Notes: generated by a model from the sequence alone, not told the origin. A stretch of 64,000 nucleotides of DNA from JAVVSK01 sp036654235 (GCA_036654235.1 JAVVSK010000009.1:1-64000), one strand, 5' to 3'; positions 17,095 through 26,460 are shown, counted from the stretch's first letter. Numbers and translations are program-made.

Positions 17095-17407
17095 ATGCCT
17101 CTACCTTATCTCATCTTTCTCTATAAATTTCGTTTTACTTGTTATTGCTATCATAAAAAGAAAACCTTTTAACTTTCTATTTATTCAAGGGCGATAATAG
17201 CTGCCCTTTAGCATTGTATTCTTTTTAAATAAAATTAGTGAAAAATATAAGCTAAAATAGTTAATTGGCAAAAAAAAATAGTTTGAGTATAGCTTAAAAG
17301 CCTCCATGACGAAAGCTTTGTTTTTAGATTTGTTTAATAAAATAACTTGAATAAGAAAAATCTGATGTGCTTTTAGAAATTGCCTAAACGTTATTCTAAA
17401 TATTTTT
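17095..17407. other. Intergenic, AT-rich, no gene seen
   Basis: 313 bp between the lysin and rnhB-yraN genes. It holds the lysin ribosome site and a small hairpin (AAGGGC / GCCCTT near 17188-17210). I see no ORF or known RNA in it. Confidence 0.5.
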
Positions 17408-18379
17408 TCAACGATAAAGAGCTAAAAACGCTGACTTAATATGCGATACCGAAAACGTTTTTAAGTCCACTTCGATAACGTCAAAGCGCATTTTCGAATC
17501 CATAAGGTTGTTTGCGCGCGCATAAAAATCGGCGGCGATAGTTAGGTTCTCCTTTTTTTTCGCAGTTACAGCGTCTCTACCCGCGCCATATAGTCCCGAC
17601 GATCTCGCCTTTACTTCCGCGAAAACGACGGTATCATTATCCAACATAATTAAATCAATCTCTTTTGAATCAGCACGGTAATTTTTTTCGAGAGTCCTAT
17701 ACCCGAGGGCATTTAAATATTTTTCGGCAATTAATTCACCATTATCGCCAAGCTCCTTCGCTGTTTCAAGTGTCTTTTTAAGAAAGGTTCTTCGATGAAT
17801 AGGGCAAAGTCCAAATTTTATTATAGCCGCGCGGTGCTCGCGCGTTCCGTAACCCTTATGTTTTTTAAAGTTATAATCAGGGTATTGTTTATCAAACTCG
17901 ACCATGAGCCTATCCCTCTCGACCTTCGCCAGAATAGAGGCGGCGGCTATCGAATATGAAATAGCGTCCCCATGTATTATTGGTCTTTGTAAAACGTCGA
18001 TATCGAGATTTTTAACCGCATCAACCAAGAGTACGTCGGGAGTTTTGAGCATTTTTAAATATGCGTTTTTAAAAGCAAGCTTAGTTGCGTTTAAAATATT
18101 TATTCGATCAATAGTTTCGTTATCAATAAACGCAACTCCATAAGCTATTGCAGTCTCTTTTATCTTATTGTATAATATTTCTCGTTTTTTTTCGCTCAGT
18201 TTTTTACTATCGTTTACGAATTCCAGGAGTGGGTAATCGGGCATTATAACGCAGGCGGCGGCGACGGGTCCGGCAAGAGGTCCGCGCCCCGCTTCATCCG
18301 TACCTGCAACAGCTAAGCCGAGATTCCAATATTCACGCTCTATATCGGTCATTAGTTTTAAGCGTTCATTTTCCGTCAT
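17408..18379 (-). CDS. rnhB: Fusion of ribonuclease HII and YraN (UPF0102) endonuclease-like domain
   Basis: 323 residues against about 200-260 for RNase HII alone. Residues 22-210 are RNase HII, which removes ribonucleotides and RNA primers from DNA. Its acidic residues are visible in GTDEAGRGPLAGPV (Asp28, Glu29) and VLLVDAVKNL, and AAASILAKVERD and the His-rich GTREHRAA loop follow. Residues 212-323 are a complete UPF0102 domain: GDNGELIAEKYLNALGY, then DSKEIDLIMLDNDTVVFAEVKAR, which carries the E-I-D...E-V-K nuclease-like motif. In most Firmicutes these are adjacent separate genes. The ATG overlaps the rbgA stop by 4 nt. Confidence 0.9.
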   Translation of the reverse strand: MTENERLKLMTDIEREYWNLGLAVAGTDEAGRGPLAGPVAAACVIMPDYPLLEFVNDSKKLSEKKREILYNKIKETAIAYGVAFIDNETIDRINILNATKLAFKNAYLKMLKTPDVLLVDAVKNLDIDVLQRPIIHGDAISYSIAAASILAKVERDRLMVEFDKQYPDYNFKKHKGYGTREHRAAIIKFGLCPIHRRTFLKKTLETAKELGDNGELIAEKYLNALGYRTLEKNYRADSKEIDLIMLDNDTVVFAEVKARSSGLYGAGRDAVTAKKKENLTIAADFYARANNLMDSKMRFDVIEVDLKTFSVSHIKSAFLALYR

Positions 18380-19224
18380 AGAGCCTCCGGAGTTTCGAGG
18401 GTAACTCGCGCGGTTTTTCCCGCCCTAAATTCGTTTAAAGTCATTCGCGCCGCGCGTAAAATATCGGGCATTCCGCCGCTTTGTATAAATCCGCGGCTTT
18501 TCGCGACAGCCTCTAGTAAATCGTTCCTTTCCGTTTCCCGAGTTATACATTTATATCTTTCTATAATCATATCGGGGCATATCGTCATCATCTCCGAGAG
18601 AAGCCCCGTCGCGAGAGCTTCGGTATCAATAATTTCGTCGTTTATAGAGCCTAAATAGGCTAGGTGAGCGGCGTAAATTTGGTTCTCAATTCTAGGCCAA
18701 AGTAATCCCGGAGTATCCATAAGTTCGAGCTGAGGAGTTATCGAAACCCATTGTTTCCCACGCGTAACCCCCGGCTTATCTCCTACGAGAGCGCGGGAAG
18801 CACCCGAAATTGTATTGATCAGGGTAGACTTTCCGACGTTCGGTATTCCGACGATCATAGCCCTAACCGTTTTTATAACGCCTTTTTGACGCATTCTTTC
18901 GATTTTTTCCCTCGCCGCGCGGTTTATTGCATCTATAACAGCTTTTCGTTTTCCGGCGTTCGTCGCTGTAATATCTATCGCGACTATGCCCTTATTTTCG
19001 TAGTGCGCTATCCAGCGTTTCGTCTCGCGCTTATCCGCGAGATCGGCTTTATTTAGTATTACGACGCGGTACTTTCCCGCGAAGAGTGAGTCAAAATCCG
19101 GGTTTCTCGTACTTATCGGCGCGCGCGCATCAATAAGCTCAACGACGACATCAATGAGCTTTAAATTCTCCATGAGCATTCGCTTTGCCTTGGTCATGTG
19201 TCCGGGATACCATTGTATATCCAT
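18376..19224 (-). CDS. rbgA: Ribosome biogenesis GTPase RbgA (YlqF)
   Basis: 282 residues of the circularly permuted GTPase family needed for a late step of 50S assembly. The motif order is permuted as expected: G4 LNKADL near residue 57, then G1 GIPNVGKST near 124, and G3 DTPG near 170. The beginning MDIQWYPGHMTKAKR is diagnostic for YlqF/RbgA. It is translationally coupled to rnhB-yraN, the usual Firmicute neighbourhood. AAGGAGAACGC precedes the ATG. Confidence 0.94.
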   Translation of the reverse strand: MDIQWYPGHMTKAKRMLMENLKLIDVVVELIDARAPISTRNPDFDSLFAGKYRVVILNKADLADKRETKRWIAHYENKGIVAIDITATNAGKRKAVIDAINRAAREKIERMRQKGVIKTVRAMIVGIPNVGKSTLINTISGASRALVGDKPGVTRGKQWVSITPQLELMDTPGLLWPRIENQIYAAHLAYLGSINDEIIDTEALATGLLSEMMTICPDMIIERYKCITRETERNDLLEAVAKSRGFIQSGGMPDILRAARMTLNEFRAGKTARVTLETPEAL

Positions 19225-19305
19225 TGCGTTCTCCTTAAATTAAAACGACTAATGTCTGCCAAAATCAACAAATGCAAACGACGCTCTAATATCTTTTTAT
19301 TCCAT

Positions 19306-19420
19306 ATAAAATAAACGGTAAAGGCGGCTTAGGGTAAAACGATAAAAAACCGTTTGATCGGAGCGTTTTTTTGGGAAACTGTTTTCCCCCAAAAAAAGCC
19401 TCTACCGTTTAGTTTTATTT
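19306..19420. repeat. Nested palindromic element of about 115 bp
   Basis: Imperfect 20-bp arms (ATAAAATAAACGGTAAAGGC at 19306-19325 and its inverted copy at 19398-19420) enclose a second hairpin at 19366-19397: seven T, GGGAAA, short loop, TTTTCCCCC, seven A. The inner hairpin has T before the stem and A after it, the reverse of a normal terminator. It lies between rbgA and the aminotransferase stop. It may work as a terminator for the aminotransferase, or be a MITE-like insertion. Confidence 0.6.
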
Positions 19421-19431
19421 TGCCGATACTT

Positions 19432-20703
19432 TTATTTTAAGAGCTGTTCAACCGCCGCCAGCTTTAAGCAAACGCAAAGCACAGTCATAGCTTCGCGAAG
19501 CTCGGTTTCCGGCGGAAGCGAAGGAGCTATACGGAGGTTCGAATCCTTTTCGTCGTGTCCATAGGGATATGTCGCGCCCGCGCCGGTCATAACGACGCCG
19601 AGTTCTTTGCAAAGGGAATGCGTCCGCTTTGCCGTTCCCTCCATGCAGTATAAACTTACGAAATATCCGCCCTTAGGTCTATGCCATGAGGCAAAGTCAT
19701 AGGGCGCTATCTCGCGCTCTAAAAAGTCAATAACTATATCGAACTTCGGGCGCATTATAGCAGCATGTTTTTTCATATGCGCTATTGTATGTTCTTTATC
19801 GACTAAAAACAGAGCATGTCTAAGTTGATTTATCTTATCATAGCTTATTGTTTCGACATTCCAAAGCTTTTTCATGTACGTCATATTTTCTTTAGAGCAG
19901 GCAAAGCAGGATATTCCGCTTCCGGGGAAAGTTATCTTGCTTGTCGAAGCAAATTCAAAAGGCATGTTAGGGTTTCCCGCTTTTGCGCATTCGGAAAGAA
20001 TATCTAAAAATGGCTCAAATTCGCCGTCGAACTCATGTACGCAATATGCGTTGTCCCACATTAAAAGGAAATCAGGGGCGGCGGGTTTTAACGAAGAGAT
20101 CCTCTTAACTGTTTCGTCGGAATATGTTATACCGTCCGGATTCGAGTATTTCGGAACGCACCACATGCCTTTAACAGTTGGGTCTTTCACCATTTCCTCG
20201 ACTAAATCCATATCGGGACCGGAACTTGTCATAGGTATTGTTATCATATCCATAGAGAAAGAATCCGATATCGCGAAATGCCTATCGTATCCCGGTGCGG
20301 GGCAAAGGAAGCGAACGCGCTCCAGCTTTGCCCAAGGCTTTTCCGAATTTAAAAGCCCATGAGTATACGCTTTCGCTATAATGTCATACATAAGGTTTAA
20401 GCTGGCGCTTCCGCCGACAAATATATTTTCGGGTAATACTTCGAGAAGATCAGCAAAGAGTTTTTTTGCCGGAGAAATTCCGTCAAGAATTCCATAGTTT
20501 CTTATATCCGCCTCACCGACTTTAAGGGATTGCCCGGATAGTACGTCGAGAAGAGGCATAGATAGATCGAGTTGTGCAGATGAAGGTTTTCCGCGCGACA
20601 TATCGAGCTTTAATCCCCTTTTCTTTAGCTCGTTAAACTTTTCTTCAAGGGAAACTTTAAAAGCATTAAGCTCTGTCCTGTTCATATCCGCAAGTTTTTT
20701 CAT
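19432..20703 (-). CDS. PLP-dependent aminotransferase (PF12897-type aspartate aminotransferase)
   Basis: 423 residues. The opening KRGLKLDMSRGKPSSAQLDL and the later GGSASLNLMYDI are typical of the group of fold-type I aminotransferases annotated as putative aspartate aminotransferases (PF12897). The PLP lysine is probably in ASTSKITFPGSGIS near residue 255, and the carboxylate-binding Arg in NLRIAPSLPP near 393. The substrate is inferred from the family, not from residues seen here. A monocistronic gene, with GGAGGAAATC just before its ATG. Confidence 0.85.
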   Translation of the reverse strand: MKKLADMNRTELNAFKVSLEEKFNELKKRGLKLDMSRGKPSSAQLDLSMPLLDVLSGQSLKVGEADIRNYGILDGISPAKKLFADLLEVLPENIFVGGSASLNLMYDIIAKAYTHGLLNSEKPWAKLERVRFLCPAPGYDRHFAISDSFSMDMITIPMTSSGPDMDLVEEMVKDPTVKGMWCVPKYSNPDGITYSDETVKRISSLKPAAPDFLLMWDNAYCVHEFDGEFEPFLDILSECAKAGNPNMPFEFASTSKITFPGSGISCFACSKENMTYMKKLWNVETISYDKINQLRHALFLVDKEHTIAHMKKHAAIMRPKFDIVIDFLEREIAPYDFASWHRPKGGYFVSLYCMEGTAKRTHSLCKELGVVMTGAGATYPYGHDEKDSNLRIAPSLPPETELREAMTVLCVCLKLAAVEQLLK

Positions 20704-20856
20704 GATTTCCTCCGTTTGTAATATTATAATTCCATTTTGCAGTCATAGAGCCAATAAGTCAATACCCCAGGAAACTATATTTTTCGCAGAAGGGTAAGTA
20801 GACAAAGAGTTGATTTAGGCTTACAATCTAAAAACAACTTATTTGGAGATATTTAA

Positions 20857-21588
20857 ATGGATAACTTAAAGCTTGAAACTTTGAAAAAAATGATAGAAAG
20901 CGCAAAGCGCATCGCGTTCTTGGGCGGTGCGGGCGTTTCAACAGAAAGCGGAATACCGGATTTTCGAAGCGAAAACGGAATATTCGACGCTATAAAGCGC
21001 TTTGGTTACCCGCCCGAGGTTTTATTGTCGCATAGTTTTTTTCTAAGCCATACGGAAGATTTTTATGAATACTATAAAAGTGCGCTTCTAGTTACCGACG
21101 CAATTCCGAATGCCGCGCATATTGCTCTTTCTAAACTAGAAAAAACAGGAAAATTAACGGCAGTTATAACGCAAAATATTGATGGGCTTCATCAAAAAGC
21201 GGGCAGTGAATGCGTTTTTGAGCTGCACGGTTCGATTTACAGAAATTATTGCATGAAATGCAAAAGAGCGTATGATGCTGAATATATAAAATTGAGCGTA
21301 GGCGTTCCAAAGTGCGTCTGTGGCGGAACGATAAAACCCAACGTCGTACTCTACGAGGAACCCTTGGAAAGCAAGACGATAGAGGGTGCTGTCAAAAATA
21401 TAATGCGCGCAGATATGCTTATAGTAGGAGGAACATCTCTTTCGGTCTATCCCGCCGCCGGGCTTATAGAATATTATAGAGGAGATAAGCTCGCCCTTAT
21501 AAATAAATCAAAAACGCCGTATGACAATAGGGCGAACGTTATTATAAACGAAGCGATAGGCGAAGTTTTAAAGATGGTAATAGCGTAA
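20857..21588 (+). CDS. cobB: NAD-dependent protein deacylase, Sir2 family
   Basis: 243 residues of the sirtuin family, which removes acyl groups from lysines while consuming NAD. Seen: GGAGVSTESGIPDFRS (NAD loop, residues 22-37), TQNIDGLHQKAGS near 105, catalytic His in FELHGS near 122, and a zinc site CMKC near 130 with CVCGG near 152. GGTSLSVYPAAGL near 195 completes the Rossmann part. TTGGAGAT precedes the ATG. It is convergent with trxA. The exact acyl specificity cannot be read from the sequence. Confidence 0.92.
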   Translation: MDNLKLETLKKMIESAKRIAFLGGAGVSTESGIPDFRSENGIFDAIKRFGYPPEVLLSHSFFLSHTEDFYEYYKSALLVTDAIPNAAHIALSKLEKTGKLTAVITQNIDGLHQKAGSECVFELHGSIYRNYCMKCKRAYDAEYIKLSVGVPKCVCGGTIKPNVVLYEEPLESKTIEGAVKNIMRADMLIVGGTSLSVYPAAGLIEYYRGDKLALINKSKTPYDNRANVIINEAIGEVLKMVIA

Positions 21589-21808
21589 ATTCGCTTAAAC
21601 TTCTATATAGTACGATAACTTTAAACCATCTTTTCTTCGCCATCTCGCTCTTATCCGGGAAAGCCCGAAATATTATTTACGTTCGCAATGCATTTTAAAC
21701 TTATAAGATATGCCTTTGCGATAAATTTTAAGCACAATAAACCGATCGGCATGAGAAACGTTTTCACGAAGTAGCCGATATTTACTCTTATTTTATGAGG
21801 CGTTCCTA

Positions 21809-22117
21809 TTATTTGAGCATTTTAAGTATATTCGCCTTAGAGTCCGCTCCAACCTTTTTATCGACGGCAATACCGTTTTTAAATACCATTAAGGTAGGTA
21901 TGCTCATAACGCCATATTTTTGCGCAAGCTCAGCCTGCTCATCAATATTGATCTTTCCTACGCTGTAGCTTCCGTTCGACTCGTTACTTATTTCGTCAAT
22001 AATAGGTCCAACCATACGGCAGGGACCGCACCAGCCGGCCCAAAAATCTACGAGTACCGGTATTTTCGAGTCTATAACCTCGCTTTTAAAGTTTTCGCTT
22101 GTAAGAGTTGTTGCCAT
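21809..22117 (-). CDS. trxA: Thioredoxin
   Basis: 102 residues with the active site WAGWCGPCRMVGP (Cys30/Cys33), the cis-proline loop MSIPTLMVFKNG, and normal thioredoxin length. It reduces protein disulphides using electrons from thioredoxin reductase. It sits 38 nt downstream of lysS on the same strand and has its own ribosome site (AAGGAGAACTT), so it may be co-transcribed with greA-lysS. Confidence 0.95.
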   Translation of the reverse strand: MATTLTSENFKSEVIDSKIPVLVDFWAGWCGPCRMVGPIIDEISNESNGSYSVGKINIDEQAELAQKYGVMSIPTLMVFKNGIAVDKKVGADSKANILKMLK

Positions 22118-22155
22118 AAATTAAGTTCTCCTTTTCGGTATCCTGTATATTTTCC

Positions 22156-23649
22156 TCACTGTTTTGGCTTCATGGTCGGGAACAGGAGGACATCTCTTAT
22201 TGTTGCCGAATTCGTCAATAACATGATTAGGCGATCTATTCCAATTCCTATGCCACCCGTAGGAGGCATACCGTATTCAAGAGCGAGACAAAAATCTTCG
22301 TCTATCATCATAGCTTCGTCGTTCCCATTAGCGCGTTCCGCGGCCTGCATCATGAAGCGTTCGCGCTGATCTATAGGGTCGTTCAGCTCCGAAAACGCAT
22401 TCGCAAATTCGCTCCCCGCGATAAACAGCTCAAATCTCTCGGTTATTTCCTGGTTTTCTCTTTTACGCTTACTAAGGGGAGAAACTTCGATAGGATAATC
22501 TATAACGAATGTCGGTTGAACTATTTTATCTTCGACAAGCTCATCAAAAATTTCAAAAACCAGCTTACCTTTTGAAATAGCTTTGTCCTCAATTTTAAGT
22601 CCGAGATTTTTAGCGGCTTCGAGTGCTCCCGAATTGTCCAATTTGTCAAAGTCTACGCCCGTATATTTTTTAACCACGTCATTCATGCTTATGCGGGTAA
22701 AGGGCGGAGTAAGGTCTATCGTATATCCCTGATATTCGACGGTCAGTGTACCTAAAACGGTTTTTGCAAGGTGCGCGATAAGATTTTCGGAAAGCCTCAT
22801 CATTCCGTTATAATCGGTATATGCCTGATAAAGCTCCATCATAGTGAACTCGGGGTTATGCGTTGCGTCCATGCCTTCGTTTCTAAACACCCTTCCGATT
22901 TCATAGACTCGCTCAATTCCTCCGACGATTAACTGCTTTAGCCTAAGTTCAAGCGCTATCCGGAGGTACATATCTATATCGAGAGTATTATGATGCGTTT
23001 TAAAAGGGCGCGCGTTAGCTCCGCTTGCAGCCGTATTTAATATTGGCGTTTCAACTTCTAAAAAGCCATTAGCATCTAAATACCGTCTTATTTCGCTTAT
23101 TATTTTGCTGCGCTTTACAAATGTATCCCTTACCTCGGGATTTACTATGAGGTCGACAAATCTTCTCCTATACCTAATCTCCGAGTCTTTAAGACCATGA
23201 AATTTTTCGGGAAGGGGATAAAGCGATTTTGAAAGAAGAATTATATTATCGGTATGAATCGTAACCTCGCCGGTTTTCGTCCTGAAAACCTTGCCCGATA
23301 ATCCAACTATGTCGCCTATATCCATAGACTTAAACGACGCATATTTTTCTTCTCCTACGTCGTCTTTTTTTATATATGCCTGTATAATGCCATCATTATC
23401 CAATATATGAAAAAAACTCGCCTTGCCCATTATTCGCTTTAACATTATGCGTCCGGCAATGCTAACGGTAGCGTCTATAAAAGCGTCCGCATCATCTAAA
23501 ATCGTTTTGCTGTCATGTGTCTTATCGAAGCTGACTTCAAAAAACGGATCATTACCCATCTCTTGAAGCGCCGCCAGCTTATCTCTTCTAATTTGAAGAA
23601 GCTCGCTTATGTCGTCCGTAGACGGTATATTGGTATCGGGATTCGTCAT
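22156..23649 (-). CDS. lysS: Lysyl-tRNA synthetase, class II
   Basis: 497 residues. An N-terminal OB-fold anticodon-binding domain (about residues 55-150, SIAGRIMLKRIMGKASFF) is followed by the class II catalytic core. Motif 2 is visible in YEIGRVFRNEG near 262 and motif 3 in GIGIDRLIMLL near 475. It charges tRNA-Lys; this window also carries three tRNA-Lys genes. The gene is 7 nt downstream of greA, a common pairing in Clostridia. No T-box leader is seen before the pair. Confidence 0.95.
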   Translation of the reverse strand: MTNPDTNIPSTDDISELLQIRRDKLAALQEMGNDPFFEVSFDKTHDSKTILDDADAFIDATVSIAGRIMLKRIMGKASFFHILDNDGIIQAYIKKDDVGEEKYASFKSMDIGDIVGLSGKVFRTKTGEVTIHTDNIILLSKSLYPLPEKFHGLKDSEIRYRRRFVDLIVNPEVRDTFVKRSKIISEIRRYLDANGFLEVETPILNTAASGANARPFKTHHNTLDIDMYLRIALELRLKQLIVGGIERVYEIGRVFRNEGMDATHNPEFTMMELYQAYTDYNGMMRLSENLIAHLAKTVLGTLTVEYQGYTIDLTPPFTRISMNDVVKKYTGVDFDKLDNSGALEAAKNLGLKIEDKAISKGKLVFEIFDELVEDKIVQPTFVIDYPIEVSPLSKRKRENQEITERFELFIAGSEFANAFSELNDPIDQRERFMMQAAERANGNDEAMMIDEDFCLALEYGMPPTGGIGIGIDRLIMLLTNSATIRDVLLFPTMKPKQ

Positions 23650-23656
23650 TTTTACC

Positions 23657-24127
23657 TCACTTACTTATGTCTAAAATTTTATAAGCGACAGATCCGCCCG
23701 GAGTTTGTATATTAATTTTTTCTCCGACGCGATGTCCTAACAGACCTATAGCTATAGGGCTTTTATCGCTTATTCTATTTAAGCGGATATCACTTTCCGC
23801 CGGGCTTACTATCTGAATTATTAATTCTTTTTTATCGGCTAAATTTTTTATTTTGACCGTAGTACCGACGTTAACCGTCGTAATGTCTACGCTATCCTCG
23901 TCTATAAGAACCGCGTCTCTTAGCATTGTTTCTATTTCTTCGATTTCGTAGTCAACGCGCGCCTGTTCCGCTTTCGCCGCGTCGTATTCGGCGTTTTCGC
24001 TTAAGTCGCCGAACGCTCTGGCAACCTTTATTTCTTCGGATATCTCTGCCATGCGGACAGTCTTTAGGTATTCAAGTCTATCTTCATATTTTGCTATACC
24101 TTCTGCCGTAAGATGAACTTCTGCCAT
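23657..24127 (-). CDS. greA: Transcription elongation factor GreA
   Basis: 156 residues from ATG 24127. GGAGG lies 10 nt before this start, while the upstream in-frame ATGs at 24154 and 24136 lie before or against it. GreA rescues backtracked RNA polymerase by stimulating transcript cleavage. The N-terminal coiled coil ends in DLSENAEYDAAKAEQ, with the conserved acidic tip residues, and the C-terminal FKBP-like domain ends with GHRVGEKINIQTPGG. It is followed by lysS. Confidence 0.94.
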   Translation of the reverse strand: MAEVHLTAEGIAKYEDRLEYLKTVRMAEISEEIKVARAFGDLSENAEYDAAKAEQARVDYEIEEIETMLRDAVLIDEDSVDITTVNVGTTVKIKNLADKKELIIQIVSPAESDIRLNRISDKSPIAIGLLGHRVGEKINIQTPGGSVAYKILDISK

Positions 24128-24174
24128 AATAAACATTCCTCCGATTTTTTTCAATCAATTTACCTATTGTATTT

Positions 24175-25164
24175 TTATGCTAATCCTTTGTCAAGCATAT
24201 CCGCGTACCAATCTAAAAACTCTGTAATTTCGAGACTTCCTCCGGCACTGTTGATTTTTTCGCGCAGTACTGCCGCATTGCGCATTCCCTTTGTATACCA
24301 AGCTATATGTTTTCGAAGTTCAATAAAAGCACCTTCACCCTTCTTTTTAACGTGAAGGCGAATATGCTTCTTTGCCTCTTCGAGAATTTCCTTATCGCTT
24401 ATTTTATGAAAAGGAATTCCCAATATCGCCGCTTTAACCTCGTCGAATATAAACGGGTTTCCCTTAGCCCCCCGCGCTATCATTATCCCGTCAACGCCCG
24501 TTTGAGCTATCATATTTAAAGCATCATTGCCCGAAAAGATATCTCCGTTTCCTATAACCGGAATTTTAACGCGCGCTTTAACTTTAGCTAGTATGTCCCA
24601 ATCGGCGTTTCCGGAATACATTTGTTCTCGCGTTCTCGGGTGTACGGTTATCGCGCCGACCCCGCTCTCCTCTAAAACATGTGCAAATTCGACGGCGTTT
24701 ACATGTGAATCGTCAAAGCCCTTTCTAAATTTTACCGTTATAGGGAGACGGGAGGACTTTACGGAAAGTTCAACGATTTTTGCAGCGAGAAGCGGATTTT
24801 TCATAAGCGCCGAACCCTCACCGTTATTGACTATTTTTTTTACAGGACAGCCCATATTTAGGTCTATCAGCGCAAATTTATCGAAACATTCCTCGGAGAG
24901 CCTTTTAGCGGCTTCGGCAATTATTTCGGGGTCGCTCCCGAAAAGCTGAACGCCGCATGGTTCTTCGAATGACGAGGTTAAAAGCAGGGAACAGGTTTTT
25001 TTATTTAAAAAATGTAGTCCCTTAGCGCTTATCATCTCGGTATATGTAAAATCGCACCCATGTGCGCAGCATATCTCCCGGAACGGAAGGTCAGTAACCT
25101 CAGCCATAGGAGCCAGCATTACAGGGAATTCCGTTTTGCGCCTTAAAATATCTTTTAACAGCAT
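24175..25164 (-). CDS. dusB: tRNA-dihydrouridine synthase (DusB-like)
   Basis: 329 residues starting MLLKDILRRKTEFPVMLAPM at 25164; the longer frame to 25233 would overlap the upstream gene heavily. A flavin TIM-barrel enzyme that reduces uridines in tRNA. Seen: MLAPMAEVTDLPFR near residue 15, the catalytic Cys in DLNMGCPVKKI near 104, TVKFRKGF near 145, TVHPRTREQMYSG near 176, and the FMN phosphate loop GNGDIFSG and ARGAKGNP near 205-240. The ATG is 1 nt after the upstream stop, so translation is coupled to the membrane protein gene. Confidence 0.92.
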   Translation of the reverse strand: MLLKDILRRKTEFPVMLAPMAEVTDLPFREICCAHGCDFTYTEMISAKGLHFLNKKTCSLLLTSSFEEPCGVQLFGSDPEIIAEAAKRLSEECFDKFALIDLNMGCPVKKIVNNGEGSALMKNPLLAAKIVELSVKSSRLPITVKFRKGFDDSHVNAVEFAHVLEESGVGAITVHPRTREQMYSGNADWDILAKVKARVKIPVIGNGDIFSGNDALNMIAQTGVDGIMIARGAKGNPFIFDEVKAAILGIPFHKISDKEILEEAKKHIRLHVKKKGEGAFIELRKHIAWYTKGMRNAAVLREKINSAGGSLEITEFLDWYADMLDKGLA

Positions 25165-25165
25165 C

Positions 25166-25822
25166 TCAGCTTTTTGTTGGGCTTGGTGCCGGAGAAACCG
25201 CGCCGGTAGCCTGAGGTAGGGTCGGTGGAACAAAGGTCGGTTTTTGAGTATACGATGGTTTTGGCATAATCGTAGAGGAAGGTAGAAGATCCATATTCGG
25301 GGTAGGATTTTGATTTTCCGCGGGGTTAGCCTCTAAGAGATCGATTTTATCTATTATCCATCTCGAATCCTTATTAATAAATGTAAGACGATATCGCCCA
25401 GCCTCCCAAAGGGGAACGGCGGCGGTTGGCGAACCTAAATTTGCGGTTCCGACGATAGAGGGAATCCGTTCGATAACTTCCATAGTTGCCGTTGTATACC
25501 AGGGCATAACGTCTATACCGACGATACTAAGGCGATAGTCGTAAGACGAAATAGTGTATAACTGATAGATATTATTCGACAGCAGCGCATCGTTATCTAT
25601 ACAGTCCTGAGTGAAATATGCATAAAGCTCGTTCGGGTCGCCATTTCCGAGTATGCAAGAAATTCGGTAAGTGAAACCCTCGTTTGCTAAAATATAGAGG
25701 TTTGCGATATTCATCGCCATGGCGAAAATACCATAAGCCAGTAATATAACAACTAATATGATGACAACCGCACGCAATATATACCAAATGCCCCTTCGAG
25801 GCATAGTGTACTTATTTTTCAA
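25166..25822 (-). CDS. Membrane-anchored protein with Pro-rich tail, unknown function
   Basis: 218 residues. One N-terminal membrane helix (about residues 13-35, RAVVIILVVILLAYGIFAM) is followed by an extracytoplasmic domain of about 125 residues containing MPWYTTATMEVIER and RYRLTFINKDSRWIIDKIDLL, which resembles small NTF2-like or DUF4829-type folds. The last 50 residues are Pro/Thr/Ser-rich and probably unstructured. I do not recognise the family. AAGGAGATATACC precedes the ATG. It is coupled to dusB. Confidence 0.65.
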   Translation of the reverse strand: MKNKYTMPRRGIWYILRAVVIILVVILLAYGIFAMAMNIANLYILANEGFTYRISCILGNGDPNELYAYFTQDCIDNDALLSNNIYQLYTISSYDYRLSIVGIDVMPWYTTATMEVIERIPSIVGTANLGSPTAAVPLWEAGRYRLTFINKDSRWIIDKIDLLEANPAENQNPTPNMDLLPSSTIMPKPSYTQKPTFVPPTLPQATGAVSPAPSPTKS

Positions 25823-26164
25823 GGTATATCTCCTTCAACAATTTGTCAATATAATAGCACAAGTCAAACGGTTTTTGCAAATATTAGATATCTAGCTATG
25901 CTAGAAAAAACGTCTATACTGAAGAAACTTTGAAAAATACATATGGGATAAATCAATAAAAACGGTTTTTTTATTATACAAACGAAAATAATCAGGTTTT
26001 AATTTGCTTTGTGAAAATATATATGTTTGATGAAAATCGTGCCGTTATCGCACTTTGCGTGTTTTTTGAGGCATAAAGGCTACTTTATGGCGGTTTTTCC
26101 TTTAAATAGAGCTTAAAAATCAATTTTGAAGGAAAAATTTCACTTAAAAAAATAAAAAAAACAA
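25823..26164. other. Intergenic, AT-rich, no gene seen
   Basis: Stretch upstream of the tRNA promoter. I see only A/T-rich sequence with no ORF or known RNA. It presumably holds the divergent promoter of the 25822 gene. Confidence 0.5.
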
Positions 26165-26193
26165 TTGACATAGCATCAAAAGTCTGTTAGAAT
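26165..26193 (+). promoter_or_regulatory. Promoter of the tRNA operon
   Basis: A perfect -35 TTGACA (26165-26170), 17-bp spacer and -10 TAGAAT (26188-26193) lie about 66 bp before the first tRNA. No other promoter is evident within the array. Confidence 0.85.
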
Positions 26194-26258
26194 TGTAACC
26201 CGTTGGTGATGCGTTTGCGCTTTTCCGATGTTTTCTTTAGAGACGGTTCACACGGCGT

Positions 26259-26335
26259 GCGCCTGTAGCTCAGTTGGATAGAGCAACGGCCTTCTAAGCC
26301 GTAGGTCCTGGGTTCGAATCCCTGCAGGCGCGCCA
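26259..26335 (+). tRNA. tRNA-Arg (TCT)
   Basis: A full cloverleaf with acceptor GCGCCTG / CAGGCGC, anticodon loop CTTCTAA and GGTTCGAATCC T-arm. CCA is encoded. It reads AGA codons. Confidence 0.97.
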
Positions 26336-26342
26336 AGAACGT

Positions 26343-26420
26343 GGTGGGTGTAGTCCAGTTGGTTAAGACGCCAGATTGTGGCTCTGGAGATCGTGGGTTC
26401 GAGCCCCACCACTCACCCCA
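26343..26420 (+). tRNA. tRNA-His (GTG)
   Basis: Anticodon GTG, acceptor GTGGGTG / CACTCAC with one G-T pair, encoded CCA. The base before the acceptor stem (26343) is G and the discriminator is C, the G-1:C73 pair that marks bacterial tRNA-His. Confidence 0.96.
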
Positions 26421-26460
26421 ATTTCGTAACGTTTTTTATATTCGTTCCGAGTTTGTTTGT

